The notes: generated from the sequence alone by a model not told the origin. A stretch of 64,000 nucleotides of DNA from Eucalyptus grandis (GCF_016545825.1 NC_052616.1:12338001-12402000), one strand, 5' to 3'; shown: positions 23,909-38,000, numbered from the stretch's first letter. Numbers and translations: made by a program.

Positions 23909-26149
23909 AATGTTGTGCAAGGTGGAAGTAGAGAGTGTGGATTTCTGAAGATGGTGCAGGTTGACTTATGATATCTTGTCCCGGTCTTATGATTGTCATT
24001 ATTGAAATATATGAAAAAAAAGCAGTAAATTTTCATTATACAGCGAAATTTAAATTCCAATCCCTTGGTCGTGATTTTATTTATTTGTGTCAAAAGGCAC
24101 TAATGAGTTGAGTCAAGAGGATCTGCTTACCAAGTAAGGCAATGCTGAATTACTTAATGTTTCTGCTCTTAGCTAGGGGATCTGGTGCAATCAATTAGTA
24201 TCTCTGATTGAACCAATCAACCATTGAATTAGTTTCTCCATGTGCTTGGTGGCTGGCAAATCATTGCTAGATAGGCATATGAATGAGTTTGTTAAGTTGG
24301 GATTTTGTAACTCTTTGGCATGGTTGATGAGCTCTAGTGGTGGCAAATATATATATTTTTAATTATTTTTTACTTTTTTTTTTTTTTGGGGTTGAAGTGG
24401 TGGCAAAAGTTTAAAAACTGATGAAGCTGCTATCTGTTAAGGCTGATTTTATTTGGTCTCAGGTTGTAGAAGTTTTCTGTTAAACTTATTTGTTGGGGTT
24501 CCCCTACTTGTGTTAACTTGATAAACCTAACCAAATTGATAGTATTTGTTAAGGAAATAATTTTGTTATCAACAGTAAGACTATTATCCCTCTTTCTCGC
24601 ACCTAATGAAAATTGTCATAGCTAATGAATTTTCTATGTATTTGCAGCTTGCATTTTTCCTTTATGTTTTTCTATAATGGAAATAATTTTCTAGCTTGAT
24701 GTTAGCAATTAAATGAAACTCACTACTTAGCTTAGAGCCACATCTCTTAAATGAACTAAGTTCATGGTTTGGTTTGACTTTAAACCTTATTAAATTGATT
24801 ATGGTGAAATTTCTAACTGAAATTCGTTGTTTTTTGCTTTTAATTTAAAGTATACTCCAAACAGACCCACGAACCATAAACATCCTTGTTAACAGGAAAT
24901 GCGATATTCTATTTTTTCTTTTTTTTAAGTACAGTTGAAACAAATTGATATTAATGCAGTTCAACTCTATTTTTAGTGCCCGCTTTTTCTTGCTTACTCA
25001 TGAGTGTTTGCGTTTTGCTCTTTTATCTGGAATGGAAGACATTGAAAGGACCAGAAGGAAAAAAAAGAAAAAGAAAAAAGAACCTGCTCGCAATGATTCT
25101 ATTATCTGGCTAACTACAACGGAATGGAAGGAAATTCATTTACTTACTGGTGGACCCAAAGAAGGTATCTCCAAAGTCAGAGGTAAATGGATGGAAGTTG
25201 ACTTGTGTCTGATAGATATAAATATAATCACAAGAGTATACTTAGTGAAAGTGGTAAGCAAGAAGCAAGAGAAAGAAAAAGGCTACTCAAGTCTATCACT
25301 CAATTTTATTTTCCCCCGCACAGTTTTCTCCATTATGCATCTAAACAAGGGAAGGAATTACAGATTTTGTCCAGTGTCTACGTTTTACCTTCCTATATTT
25401 AATTTTTTCCCCACAATACTTGACTTTCGCCGCATTATTGCTTTTCTGCGTACCTCGCCGCTTTTTTCTTATGCTTCATATCCAATTATCAGGGTTCTCG
25501 CTAGTATTTGCTCATGGAGAATTGGATCAGTTGCTCTTCAGGGATGGGTATATGATGCAATTGAATCACAGGGCCATGGCAAACATTTGCTGAACGCCTA
25601 AAATGTTCTGACGAGCAGCAGATGACCACCCAAGATTTGATACGGATACTACCTAAATATTCATCGAACCATCTGTGTTTGGATCTTGACATCCACAATT
25701 CTCCGTAGTTCACTTGTGTGCGTAGCTCCGTGATGGAACATCCCATCAAAAGTTGGATGTTCAGCCGATTTTGATCAGCACAACTGACATCCAGGTTGCC
25801 ATAAAAATGAGAAGACTGCAGGCTGCTATGTAACTAGTCCAGATTACTTCCAGGTGATGGAAGTGAGGAGCTTCTTGCCTCCCTTGTTTCTGTCTCTTTT
25901 CCAGTATCCTTTATTGGAGGAGAAAAAGAGGTTTGCTGGATACGTTTGCTGTATTTTCCTCCACTGTGCAGACACAATATCTGCTTCTGTGAGCATTGCG
26001 GCGCGGTTTTATCCAGCGTTCGTTCTGGACATGCATTGAGTTTGTCCACAGCGAATATCCTGTACATCGCGCTTGTTTTCCGGACCTAGCTGCGACTCTG
26101 GTTTGATGACTTGGAGGTTGTATTTTCCCCGTTGTTTCCAACTAGTGCC

Positions 26150-26460
26150 GCTTCTCGGCTTCCCGGTAGTCATGTATTACCTTAAGATCTTCTCAACCCC
26201 TTGTTAGAAGGGGCGAGTGGATTTAATTCGGTACCTTGAAAGGTTTCATATTTAAGAGACCAAGCAGCGACTCTGCCATAACTCGGATGCGACGAACGGC
26301 GACATTCCCAAATGGGTCTCCCCCTTTGTAGTGGTTTTGTTAAGGTAGGGGCGGGCCGGGCGTTCAGCTTTCTGACTAGAAATGATGCTTGAATGAGAGC
26401 GGCTGATTGTCGAACGGCTGGTCTTGGCCCCTCCCCCTTTGATAAAAGTCTCTAAGTAGC
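26150..26460. other. Possible mitochondrial-DNA-like insertion
   Basis: This stretch is compositionally unlike its AT-rich flanks. It has purine/G clusters such as GGTAGGGGCGGGCCGGGCG and reads like plant mitochondrial non-coding DNA. Its right edge, near 26460-26500, passes abruptly into very AT-rich sequence. This is an impression from style and base composition. No organelle gene is visible in it. Confidence 0.3.
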
Positions 26461-27919
26461 ACCGATATCCTCACATGAGATATGATACGTTGACATGCCG
26501 TTTTTTAAAAAATAAAAAATTTGGATACATTGGTATACAACTATTATATATTGTTGTGTATGTATATATGATAAATTATCATTTTTATGTTATTTTAATT
26601 AAATTAATTTGATTTAAATTCACAAATAAATAAATAATAAAAAAGAGCCTAGAATGAATTTACACTAAAATATTAATCCGCTATTTGTTAATATTATTCA
26701 TTATTTCAATTTGACAAATTCAATTTCATTTCAATAATTTATAAAACTTGGAAGATAAAAACAAGCAATTTACATTTGAGATTTGTATGTCAGAGTGTGT
26801 TGGAAAGAAGAGGTAAAAAAAAATTGGGGGAATGAATTATGTGTTACGGAAACGAGAGTTGGAAGAGAACAAAAGACTATGTTTTTTTTTCTTACTTTTT
26901 CATTTATTATTTTTATCTTCTTTTTTTTTTTTTCAAATTTACATTTTGATACTTCATTTATTGAAAAATTTTAAAATTGATCCCGTGTGCCTCGGTATTA
27001 TGTGTTGGAATTCTGGAATTGTATGTTGAAATTTCAAACTCAAGTATCGGGAGAGTTGATCATATATCAAATTTTCTTATATGTATTGATCAAGTGTTGA
27101 ACATATCGAAGTGTTTAATATAATACAAAGACTTTTGGAAATGTCGATACTTCATAGGTTTTAAATTATTGCTCATGGAGTTGGTTGAATCAATAACATC
27201 GGCGAGATCGTTATTTAGAGCCAAGTTCACTCTTGTGATTTGCCACTGGCCGCCCTCATATACGCCTGTGGAATCTAATTGATCATATGGAATTAATCAG
27301 GGTCGGTGAAAGATTACATGAGCAAAATCAAATGATGGTCTATTCGGCCACTCTTTCTAGTGGATGAATGTATGGTTTGACTTTGAGATAGGTTGCTTTT
27401 GTTTATGTCGGCAAGCGCAGGCAACGTTAGCATCGTTACCGACTGATGGGGCCGCACACTGATGTGTCTTTTTTTGGCTCGTATCGAAAGGAGCATCACT
27501 TTAATAGAGAATCGATTTAGTATATGATGTTATGCACGTCCAACCAATGCGCGAAATCATCTATGACTATGACTCGTCTAAAATAATAATCACGAGATTC
27601 CCACAGTACAGAGAGGCGATATGGTTGGTTTGTGAGCACTTTATTGTCCAAAAACGATTGTCCCATTTCCTCTAATCAAAGAAATGCATGAAAAATTTGA
27701 GAATGAATGGTCTCACGGCACATTTGTAACTTTAAGATGTTTCGTCATATTAGGTATAACATTCAAGTGATTGTTTTGTTTTTGTCCCTACGGTGTTTTT
27801 GTTGTGTTTTCGTCCCTATGGTGTTTTATTATATCTATTATAGATGTGATGCATAGAACTGCCCAATGCCAAATGGGCAAAGCAATTACGTGGATGAAGG
27901 ACGACTTTTGTAGGTCCAG

Positions 27920-28125
27920 CTATAGTCCCAAGTGGTTCGGAATCTCTCTCTTACTCACATATTTGAATTCTTTTGATCGTTTCTTAATTGCAAGAATTCT
28001 TTTTTTCCGAATAATTCCTACGCTATAGTCTCAAGTGGTTCGGAATCTCTCTCTTACTCACATATTTGAATTCTCCGATCGTTTTTCAATTGCAAGAAAT
28101 CTTTTTTCCGAATACTTCCTACTTT
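27920..28125. repeat. Tandem duplication, two units of about 103 bp
   Basis: Unit 1 starts CTATAGTCCCAAGTGGTTCG at 27920 and unit 2 starts CTATAGTCTCAAGTGGTTCG at 28023. Both continue with GAATCTCTCTCTTACTCAC and end near CCGAATA.TTCCTAC. The units differ at a few bases. Confidence 0.9.
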
Positions 28126-28701
28126 ACTCCAACTTGCATTCACGCTAGTGGTAATGGGTTCCTTCTAAAATATGCCGAATCAAATTGATAAGACTTCTTC
28201 TTTTTTATGAGAATTTTGATAGGACCATTGAGTTTTTTAGAATAATTAGTAGTTGTATTATAAATTTTCACTTAATTTTAGAGTTACAGATTTTGAGTTC
28301 AAATCTTAAGCAAAATATATATATATATATATTAAATATGAGGAAGAATATTAAAATATTTAAATATCAAATTGCCTCTTCCAAGAACTTTCATATATAA
28401 AAAATTAGATTAATTATGAGGAAAAATATTAAAATAATTAAATATCAAATTACGTATTTATTTAGTTTTAGTCGTTCCACAAAATCTAATATATCTCAAA
28501 TGAGCAACTTCCAATTGGTAGTCAGAATGAAGCCCCGGAATGGGTGCTTGAAATTGTGGGTTCCACGAGTACAGGTGTCGCGTTTTCACCGTCTTCTTAT
28601 TTGACACGCTAGAGCATGAGACGTACTTAATATGTTCTCCTGCACGAGACCTGTGACGACGAAATGGGCAAGTCCCAGTCCCACCACCAACTCAATCCCG
28701 C

Positions 28702-28707
28702 CACGTG
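28702..28707. promoter_or_regulatory. G-box/ABRE-like CACGTG upstream of HGL1
   Basis: The palindrome CACGTG sits in GCCACGTGTCC about 340 bp before the first possible ATG (29045). It is a bZIP/bHLH-type core. A CT-rich leader (28755-28780) follows. Function is inferred only from motif and position. Confidence 0.35.
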
Positions 28708-29044
28708 TCCACCTCTCACCTCCCTCCATCTCCTCCATCATTCGAGCCCCTCACTTTTCACTCTCTCTCTCTCTCCCCTCAAAAAGGCAAAAGAGAGGAC
28801 GAAAAGAAGAGAGAGACGGAGGAACCTCTCTCTCCATTTCCGCCTCCTAGAAAAAGCAAGCCAGTTGCTACTGCTGCTGCACGCGATTCGCAGCAAAAGG
28901 CAACTCAAGTCAAGTCGCGTCCCCGCACCTCCCCACCATTTTCTCTCTCTCATTTTAATTTATACATTTCCTTTTATTGCCAATTTATTTATTTATTTAT
29001 TTATTAAATTTCTTTAAATACTCACTCCCCCGGTGGCGGACAAA

Positions 29045-32000
29045 ATGGAGGACCTGCTACTGCTCAGTCGCACTAGCACCATCGTCGTCCCACTACGTGC
29101 AGCATCTTCTTCATCGTCGCTCCCGCCCCGTCGTCGCTCTCGCCTTCACGCGCCTCCATCGGGAGCCGCGTCGCTCGGCCGCTCGCGCTCCTTAAAGCGT
29201 CCTCTCCGTCCTCCGCCCGATCGCCTCTTCTCCGCCGCCGCAGCAGCAGCAGCAGCAGCTCCGTCGTCGTCGTCTCCGTTCAGTCCGTCCGTCCGTCCGT
29301 CCGTCCGTCCGTCCGCCCGCCTTCGCCTGCTCTCCGGTGCGTCGTCCGATCGTGCATGTTCTTTTCGGCGACCGATTTTGGTTTCTGCACGGCGAGTTCA
29401 CGTCAACGGAGGGGAAAAGTGGAGTCGCGCGTCTTTCGTCGGGCATTTTGAGGTCCGTACTGGAGCGAGTGATCGAGCTTGCGATTCTCGTTGTGGCGCG
29501 CTTTTGATTGCTTGCGAGAGAGAATGGGTGAAGTCGAGAGGATTGCATGGATGCGCTGTGCTGCCTTTTCGGAGCATCGACGCTTTTTTTCTTAATCTGA
29601 AGTTGCGATGGGATTAGACGAGTAATTGGACGGTGACATGAAAATCTCCTCGCGATCACGACCGTGTGTTCGAAATTCGAGTTATGGCGAGATGAATCTG
29701 CGTGTAATTGGAGTCACGGGGGTAGGACCGTTGATGAAAGTAGGTACATGCGCGAAGTCCACGAGCTGGATTGCTGTTGTATTGGCTTCCTACTGCTTCA
29801 AATTTTTTTCCACGTCAGATTGGTTGTGCTGCGACAGATTTCGATACGCAACATGCGCGATGCTTCTCTGATGTGGAAGTCCCTGCATGTCACAAGCTCC
29901 CCTGCCTTTGTTATATACTTTCATATATAACATGCATGATGTTTCTCTGATGTGCACACGAGGTTTTAGATCTTGATTCTTACACTATAATCAGTACTCT
30001 TCGATGGCGTTTAGCATTTTTGGTTCTTGGCATTTGGAAAAATGATAAATTGGTGTAATGCCTGTGCGAATTTTTTTTTTTTTTTTGATCTAATACCTGT
30101 GCGAATTTGTGGCATGTAGAGACGGGTCGAGATTGAAAACTAAAATGACTATTCGAGAAGGTCAGGCGGTTGCTGCGGATGTCACTGCGGGAGATATGAT
30201 CTTTGAGCCTATTTTGGAGGAAGGAGTTTTCCGCTTCGATTGTTCTGCAAACGACAGAGCCGCGGCATTTCCTAGCCTTTCTTTTGTCAACGGCAAGGAT
30301 AGGGACACGCCAATAACAATTCATCATGTCCCATCTTATATCCCGACTTACCAATGTCTCTTTGGCCAGCAGATTGTCAAACTTGAGGTCAGTCACTGCA
30401 TGCTCTTATTTCTTTCTCTTAAATTATTTGAATCACTTGTTGGTTTTGTTGTGCTCCCTGGACTGTGACATTTCCAATACTTTTAGGAGCTTCATCTGCT
30501 TGATTTCTGTTTTCCAAGTGTGTATGTATTTATCGAAGCCTTAATAACGTTATTTTACATATGATGTAGCTACCTGCTGGGACCAGTTTTTACGGGACTG
30601 GCGAAGTCAGTGGACAGCTTGAGCGCACTGGAAAAAGAGTTGGTTCTCTTTCCTTGACTTTGCATGCTAGCATATGTGTTTTCTCTCCTTGAATTCTCAA
30701 TGATCTCTCTTGTTTTAGGTGTTTACATGGAACACAGACGCATGGGGTTATGGCCCCGGTACTACATCTTTGTACCAATCTCATCCTTGGGTGCTAGCTG
30801 TTCTTCCGAGTGGAGAGTCACTGGGGATTCTTGCTGACACGACACGTCGTTGTGAGGTGTTGTGAACTCATGACTGTGATCACATATTGGAGTAGTTTCT
30901 TGGAAGATCCGATTCAAACTTGTTTTAAGCTTACGAGTGATATTTTCTCATGGGCAGATTGATCTGAGAAACAAGTCAATAATACAGTTCACGGCTCCAT
31001 CCTCATACCCTGTCATTACATTCGGTCCATTTGCTTCACCTGGCGCAGTTTTAACATCCTTGTCTCATGCAAGTGGTAATAATGCTGTGCATGTCAGCTT
31101 CTTTCCACATGTGTGCTATTCTGCTTAATTCTATTCTCCCAATCATTTTTAATGTGTGGCCACTTTTCGTAGATGCTACTCACTATGTTGGAAAGTGTGT
31201 CGATGAATGAGCCGACCTCAAAACAAATTTACCAAAAATCCCTAAGAACATGGAAGTCCATTTTGTTAGCTTACCGGATACTTCAGTTTAGAAGCAAGGT
31301 TTTTGTGCTTCCTATACTGCAAATTCTACTGCCTCTTTTATCTGGTCTTTTTCCTTTTGTGGACAAGTGATACTTCAAATTCTTAGAATCTTTTCTACAG
31401 ATGCTCTCTAAACTTTGAGATCTTGATTTTGACATTTGATGCCAAAACACTCGAGGCATGTCTATTGCTTTTTTTGACCATTTGCTTTTTATTACAAATT
31501 TAGGCTTCACTTAATTGGTTTTCCTGAGGAGTATGCATGTTATGCTGTTAAAATTACAGACACAGAAAAGTTGAATGTATTAATTTTATCAGGATATCTT
31601 GCATAATTCTTATTACCATGAACTCTCTGTTTTTCCATCTTTAAATGAAGAAAAAGCTTCATGCTAATGAGTGAAGTTGTCAGAATAATTTTTTCTGTCA
31701 TTCTATGACTTTTCTTTTCTCTGGAAACATCCATCTGTGGATTTTAAGTTTAGTACTAAATGGACTTTACAAGACCACCAGAATGATTAGACAATTTTCT
31801 TGATAGTCTGTTTATTACTATTATTGCTTGAATTAACAACATACCTTGCATATATTGTCAGGAACCGTGTTTATGCCACCAAAGTGGTCCTTAGGCTATC
31901 AACAATGCCGCTGGAGCTATGACTCTGATAACAGAGTTAGAGAGGTTGGCCCTTTTGATGCATCTTGCTTGATTCTACAATCTTTCTTCCTCAACCCTCG

Positions 32001-35000
32001 TTTCCTTCTACCTGATTTGATAACAATGATTAACTTTCACTGTATGCTGTCGGCATGTCATTCATGAGTTGATGCATGACAGTTCTTTAGCTCTAATTTT
32101 TGTCCACTTATTGCAGATCACAAGTACATTCAGAGAAAAGAAGATTCCTTGTGATGTCGTATGGATGGATATAGATTATATGGATGGGTTTCGCTGCTTC
32201 ACTTTTGACAAGGCATGGACTCCTGTTTTGTTTTAACCCTGTTATTGCCTTGTTTAAAAAAAATTACAGACTACCTTCCTCTAAATAGGACTAATTTCAC
32301 ATCATCTACCTCACTTTCAATAGGTATGAAGCCACTTGCAACTTATGTCCGGATGAAAATTCACAGTTTTAGCCAATTTCAAAAAGAAGTCACATACATA
32401 TCATGAAAATTCACTTAAAACAAAGCATAACTACATATCTACATCATGAAAGTTCACCTGAAGCGAAGCATATATCTACATCTACATGTAAGATGTGAGA
32501 ATTTTGTCAAATATGAATGAAGATCTGTTTTCCATCTAGAAATAATCTGGAGGAAGATGGTGTTATTCATTTTGGAAGTGAGGTAGGTTGTGTGGAATAT
32601 GTTGTCGATTAATTCACTTTGTAGGTACTGCAATGATCAATGTTCTTTTGATATTCTAATCTCAACCTTAGGTATGGTTCTTGATGCAGACTTGCCATGC
32701 ATTTCTGTTTTGTCCATTGCTTCCATATGTTTAATCCACCAAGTCCTTTGAGATTGGTATTCACTTTATGTTCGAATCCTCCTAAGCGCATTCATGTCTA
32801 GGACTTTTTGCCTTGCTGACTTGTCTAATAGTAAAAGGACTTAGGTTCAATGCTTAGTCAACAGTAGACACCTCTACTAAATAAAGAGTGCTATTTTCAG
32901 CATGGAAACTGAGACAAAGTATTTATACTCAGGACCGCTTCTCTGATCCAAAATCTTTGGTAGATAGTCTCCACCGAGACGGGTTTAAAGCCATCTGGAT
33001 GCTTGATCCTGGTATCAAACGCGAAGAGGGGTATTTTGTCTTTGACAGTGGTTGCAAAAGTGATGTCTGGATAAAAGCAGCAGATGGGACTCCATTTGTT
33101 GGTACTTTGCTGTCTTTTACTGTGGTTTTGGCTATCTTTGTCATTGTCTATTTGGTTTTGCTTTTTCCTTTTCATCTTTTTCTTTTTTGTAGCATTTGAA
33201 ATGTAAGTAATCCCTAAGATCTTTCAAAACATACAAATGTAGACATTCTCATTCATTTTGAAGGTATATGTATGTATATAATCAAAATTCTGGAAGGCAG
33301 AAATTGATCAGACAATGCTGATTAACGTATATGTATGTATATAATCAAAATTCTGGAAGGCAGAAATTGATCAGACAATGCTGATTAACTGTTTGCTTGT
33401 CAGGGAGGTGTGGCCTGGTCCTTGTGTTTTCCCGACTTTACACAGTCAAAAGTCCGTCACTGGTGGGCTCAGTTAGTTCAGGATTTCATTTCTAATGGAG
33501 TTGATGGTATATGGAATGATATGAATGAACCGGCTGTCTTTAAGGTAACTAGTACTTTTAGTTTCTGTCATTTTCTCTTGTTGGACTATGGCTTACAACT
33601 TCTCTTTCAGTCTGTGACGAAGACCATGCCTGAGAGCAACATTCATAGGGGAGATGATGAACTTGGAGGTGTCCAGAATCACTCACACTATCATAATGTA
33701 TGTTTTCCAACCTTTTGCTATTTGTAGTTTGTGTTTCATCTTTTTGAGTTATATAAAAATAGATATTAAGCAATTTTGTAATGTATCCACTGTGCTTGTA
33801 CTGGAAAAGCAAGGGGGGTTAAGAGTTAAAGAATGAGTTGTTGATTTGGGGTCAAGTGCTAAATGCTTTCTATTGAACATAGTAGGATAAAATATGATAA
33901 CTTCTGGCTTTCGACATTTTAGCACAAGTAATGTTATGCTTCAACTTTTGGTTAGTTTATCCTACCTGTACATTTGGCTTCATCCAAAATGAATGGTGAG
34001 GCTAGCAAAATAAGATTGTGCCTTGCTTTCCACCTCCTTGTCTGAGGATCTTCTCTGCCAAATTTGCATTGTGTGCTTTGAGAACCTTCTCTCCCATGAC
34101 CTAAGTATTCTCTTCCATGTGTAAAATCACAATCAAACCATTAGATTTAAGAAAATTGAGACTGGGCCAATGGAAGAAGAGTTATATCTTTGTAAAGCAT
34201 TAGCAACACCACCATTGCAAGTGTGAGATTTTGTGGAACCGCTGCCAAATATTCTAAAAGTTTAAGTTGTTAGATGAAGGCATGGTTTAATATTTAATTA
34301 CTCTAACATCAAGATTGGGCAATAGTTTTATCTTTGATCATTTGGTACTTTCATCAAGTTGAGAGTATTTTGCTAATAGGGGTATATTTGTCTATTTACT
34401 TTATTATTTTATGTATGGGGGCAATAAGGACGTTGTAATTTTTGACCTTTTGACTTTACTATAAATAGATAGCTTGGGGTCAGATTGATCTAACTAAGCA
34501 TTCAGTTTAGTTTTTGTCTTTCAACACATCATTTATAAGGGTTGCATGCCTTGTCCTTCATAAAACACATGCATGAGTGGGTTGAAATTCCCACACAAAA
34601 ATCAGCGGTTCTGTAACTACGGTACCAACGGTGTGAAGAGATCAGCAAATAATCGTAACCTTTTCATTCATCAGTAAGTTTGCTGTCTGAAGGATATAAG
34701 GACTGAGGAAAATTATCATTTTCATAGCTCTAGAATAGACATATGTGGCTTGTGATCGCATTAAACAGCAGTCCAGTGATATGGAGATTGAAATCAAGTG
34801 ATTTATTTGCAATAATCCGACAGTGGCATGAGTTACAAACTTTAACCTTAAACATGTAAGATTCGAAAAAGATCCACAGTATTGGAGATTGAAGAGTATA
34901 GAGGCTTTGGTTGGCTCATCTTTATCAAACAATAGCCTGTGCAGGTTATGAGATTGGATGAAGAACCAAACAGCTAATCAATAACTTCCAAGCATTTGGA

Positions 35001-38000
35001 GAGAAAACAGTAAAAAATTAATCCTTCAATATCACAAAGGGAAAAAGTGAAATGTAAAGGGTCCATTTTGTAATTTTGGCTTGCATGTGCAATCCACATT
35101 GCTCGGTTTGTTTCTCTGATGCTCACTAGGTAAATTTTGAAGGCTTCTGTTTAGCTATAGCTCTAGTTTGAACTTTTATGGAGAAAGCAAACAAGTGAGG
35201 GAGATCAAAGGAAAAATTACAGTAGTTCAAGGCCTGAAAATGATCGGCAATTTACCAAATTAGAGTTATTGCTGCTCTAGTGTAGCGGAGAAGAAGACAG
35301 AAAAGATACTTTGAATGTACTCGCAATTAGACAAACAAATAAGTAGTTTTACTCTTCTCCTTTATCTAGTGACATTATTGCGAGAGATCAAATTTTATGG
35401 TGATAATTCCCAAGAATTTCCTTGTTATAGACGCCGGTTGCAAATGGTACATTCTAAATATCTTGGTGACTTGTAACCATTGCTCATGTAGCTGGTACTT
35501 TTGTTTTTGTCCACTAAGATCTGGTTACTCAATTTTACCATCCCTGTTACAGGTTTATGGAATGCTGATGGCTAGATCTACGTATGAGGGCATGAAATCA
35601 TCTAATGAAAACAAACGTCCTTTTGTCCTTACTAGAGCTGGATTTGTCGGTAGCCAGAGGTATGCAGCTACTTGGACTGGTGATAACCTTTCAAACTGGG
35701 AGCACCTGCACATGAGCATCTCAATGGTACTTCAGCTGGTAAGTGAATTATGGAGGCTATGCTGCTTGTTTTTGCTTGAAGAAATTCCGTTTACTTTTGG
35801 TTTTCGCTGAACTTATTGCATTTTCCTGTCCAACTATCATCTTTTATAACTTATGATGGATTACTTCAAGGGAATGACAGTAGCAAATTTAGGTCTTTCC
35901 TTCCAAGCTTGTGTACTCAAGGTGGAGCTCAAGTGTCTGTAAATATCAGGGTAATTATGATATTATAACTGCAGTGTGCAGCATGGACATAGAAATTTGG
36001 TTTTCATCATCAATCACGTGGTAATCATTGTGCATATCATCAAAGAGAATGAGTAAGCGGTAACCTTAATTTCTATTTCCCTACATAGGTGATGATCCAA
36101 TATTGGTTAGGTATAGTTGTTGTATGCCATGCTGACACTTTGATTTAAATAAGTAAGCTTGCGGTTGACAAGGCATGCCAAAGCAGTAACTCTAAATAAT
36201 TGAGTTCTATTGTTTGTGGGACTTTCTTTGCAGACTTAATTCTCTAATGTATTTGAAGTGATTTAGACCCTTTGAAGCACTGGATCCTGGTTTTGTTTGC
36301 CCTTTCTTTGCTATGACTTTAACTGCGATATTCATCATATTTTGATTCCAAATTGACAGTTTACTATGAGCTTATCCATGCGTTTATGCACTCTTTGAAT
36401 AGGAATCCATTTTTTGGAAGATCCTAGCTTTCATGCTCTGGTGGGTCTTGGACAACCCAAAGTTCCTAGCTTTTATGTACAGATTTTGGACTCCCGTCTA
36501 CAAATTTGATGCGGTGTTTTTGAGAATAATTCACATAATTCACATATGTACGGATCATCCATCCTGACTAATTTTAATTTTGTTCAGGGTCTCAGTGGTC
36601 AACCACTTTCAGGACCTGATATCGGTGGATTCGGAGGAAATGCGACACCCAAGCTTTTTGGAAGGTGGATGGGTATAGGTGCAATGTTTCCATTCTGTCG
36701 TGGACACTCTGAAATGGACACCAATGACCATGAGCCTTGGTCATTTGGTGAGGAGGTTTGTGCTGCTTTTCTTGGTGACATGCTCATGTCATGTGCGTGA
36801 ACTTTGTCCTGATGATTTTTATTTCACTCATTCGAATTAAATTCTCTCAAATCTAAAGCACTTCTGTCCGCTTCTGTTACTGATAGACCTGTCATCAGAA
36901 AGACTCCAAATTTCTTAAATGGCCATGAAACATGTGAAATAAATCATGTCTCTCAGGCCTTAGAGAACCTCTGGACCTTCCTTTCTAGTAAAATATATGA
37001 AATCATGACTAATTTAGCATGCTGACTCTTTAGTATCAGATTCTCTACCTTCAGATTGCTGGAATGTATAGATTTCTCTAATTGTCGTTGGCGCTTATTT
37101 TGTAAATTCATTGGTTCCCTTGGAAGATTTTACAGAATTGATCTTTTACTTTCTTTTTTGTCTCTCTTGCACTAGTGTGAGGAAGTCTGCCGCCTGGCAC
37201 TGAAGCGGCGCTACCGCTTTCTTCCCCACATATATACTCTTTTCTACATGGCTCATAAAACGGGCACTCTTGTGGCAAGTCCGACCTTTTTCGCTGGTGG
37301 GTTAGCACAGTGTTAGATAGCATTCTTGCCTTCATACCACATGTATTACTGTTCTTATTTGCATAGGTATCTAAGCTTAACAAGTTCTTGTGCAGATCCC
37401 AAAGATCCCAGGTTAAGGACACTGGAAAATTCATTTTTATTAGGGCCACTCTTGGTTTGTGCAAGGTTATCCTCTCTTCACTATAAAATTAAAAATTTGA
37501 CCTTGCACGTGTCATGAGGATACATGCAACGTGAGCTCCTTGCTGCTTCTCCATATTGTATTGCAGTTACTAGCGTCTTTCCCTTTTTCTTTTGTCTTTG
37601 CTGATCTAGTTAGTATCTTCCTCGGAGTTTCAGAAAGAGAATATATTTTTTCAACTTTTGAGATTACAACTTAAATATACTGTAGTCTAATCATGTCATT
37701 AGGTATAATTGCTGTCCACGCCTTATTTAGCGTGATCACATGACGTATGCATGTTTCTGCACTTATGCGATATGGTATTCTATCAATGTTCTCACTACTA
37801 GCGGACCTGGAGGGGCTGGTGGTGGCCCTCATCCCCTTAGGCTCAGTAGCCATCGCCGCTTACAAATTACATAGATTTCCTACATATCTATGTTATTAAT
37901 GTTTGAGTGGACATGGCCCACTGTGAGAGGAAAATCCCTATTAATGAGAGATTGATTGAGTTAACGTATCAGTACCTTCAATGTTATGTCTTACTTTTAA

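Larger units (their letters stand above)
23909..28600. other. Spacer between block A and HGL1
   Basis: Mostly AT-rich DNA without a recognisable gene. A 218-codon open frame (24945-25601) has a lysine-rich run and no known domain. Its last 30 codons (from about 25505) could be a relic of a terminal exon, but I cannot name it. A possible organelle-derived patch lies at 26150-26460, tandem repeats at 27920-28125, and short AT repeats at 28316-28331. Confidence 0.5.

Noticed and set aside
24945..25601. 218-codon plus ORF with a lysine run
   Set aside because: No recognisable domain, mixed hydrophobic/AT-driven composition and no splice context. At most its last 30 codons might be an exon relic.
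27940..28125. CRISPR-like repeat array
   Set aside because: Only two long tandem units with no spacers, in a eukaryotic genome.
29192..29659. 155-codon minus ORF
   Set aside because: Antisense to the GC-rich HGL1 first exon. Poly-Cys/Gly and Arg runs mirror the microsatellites.
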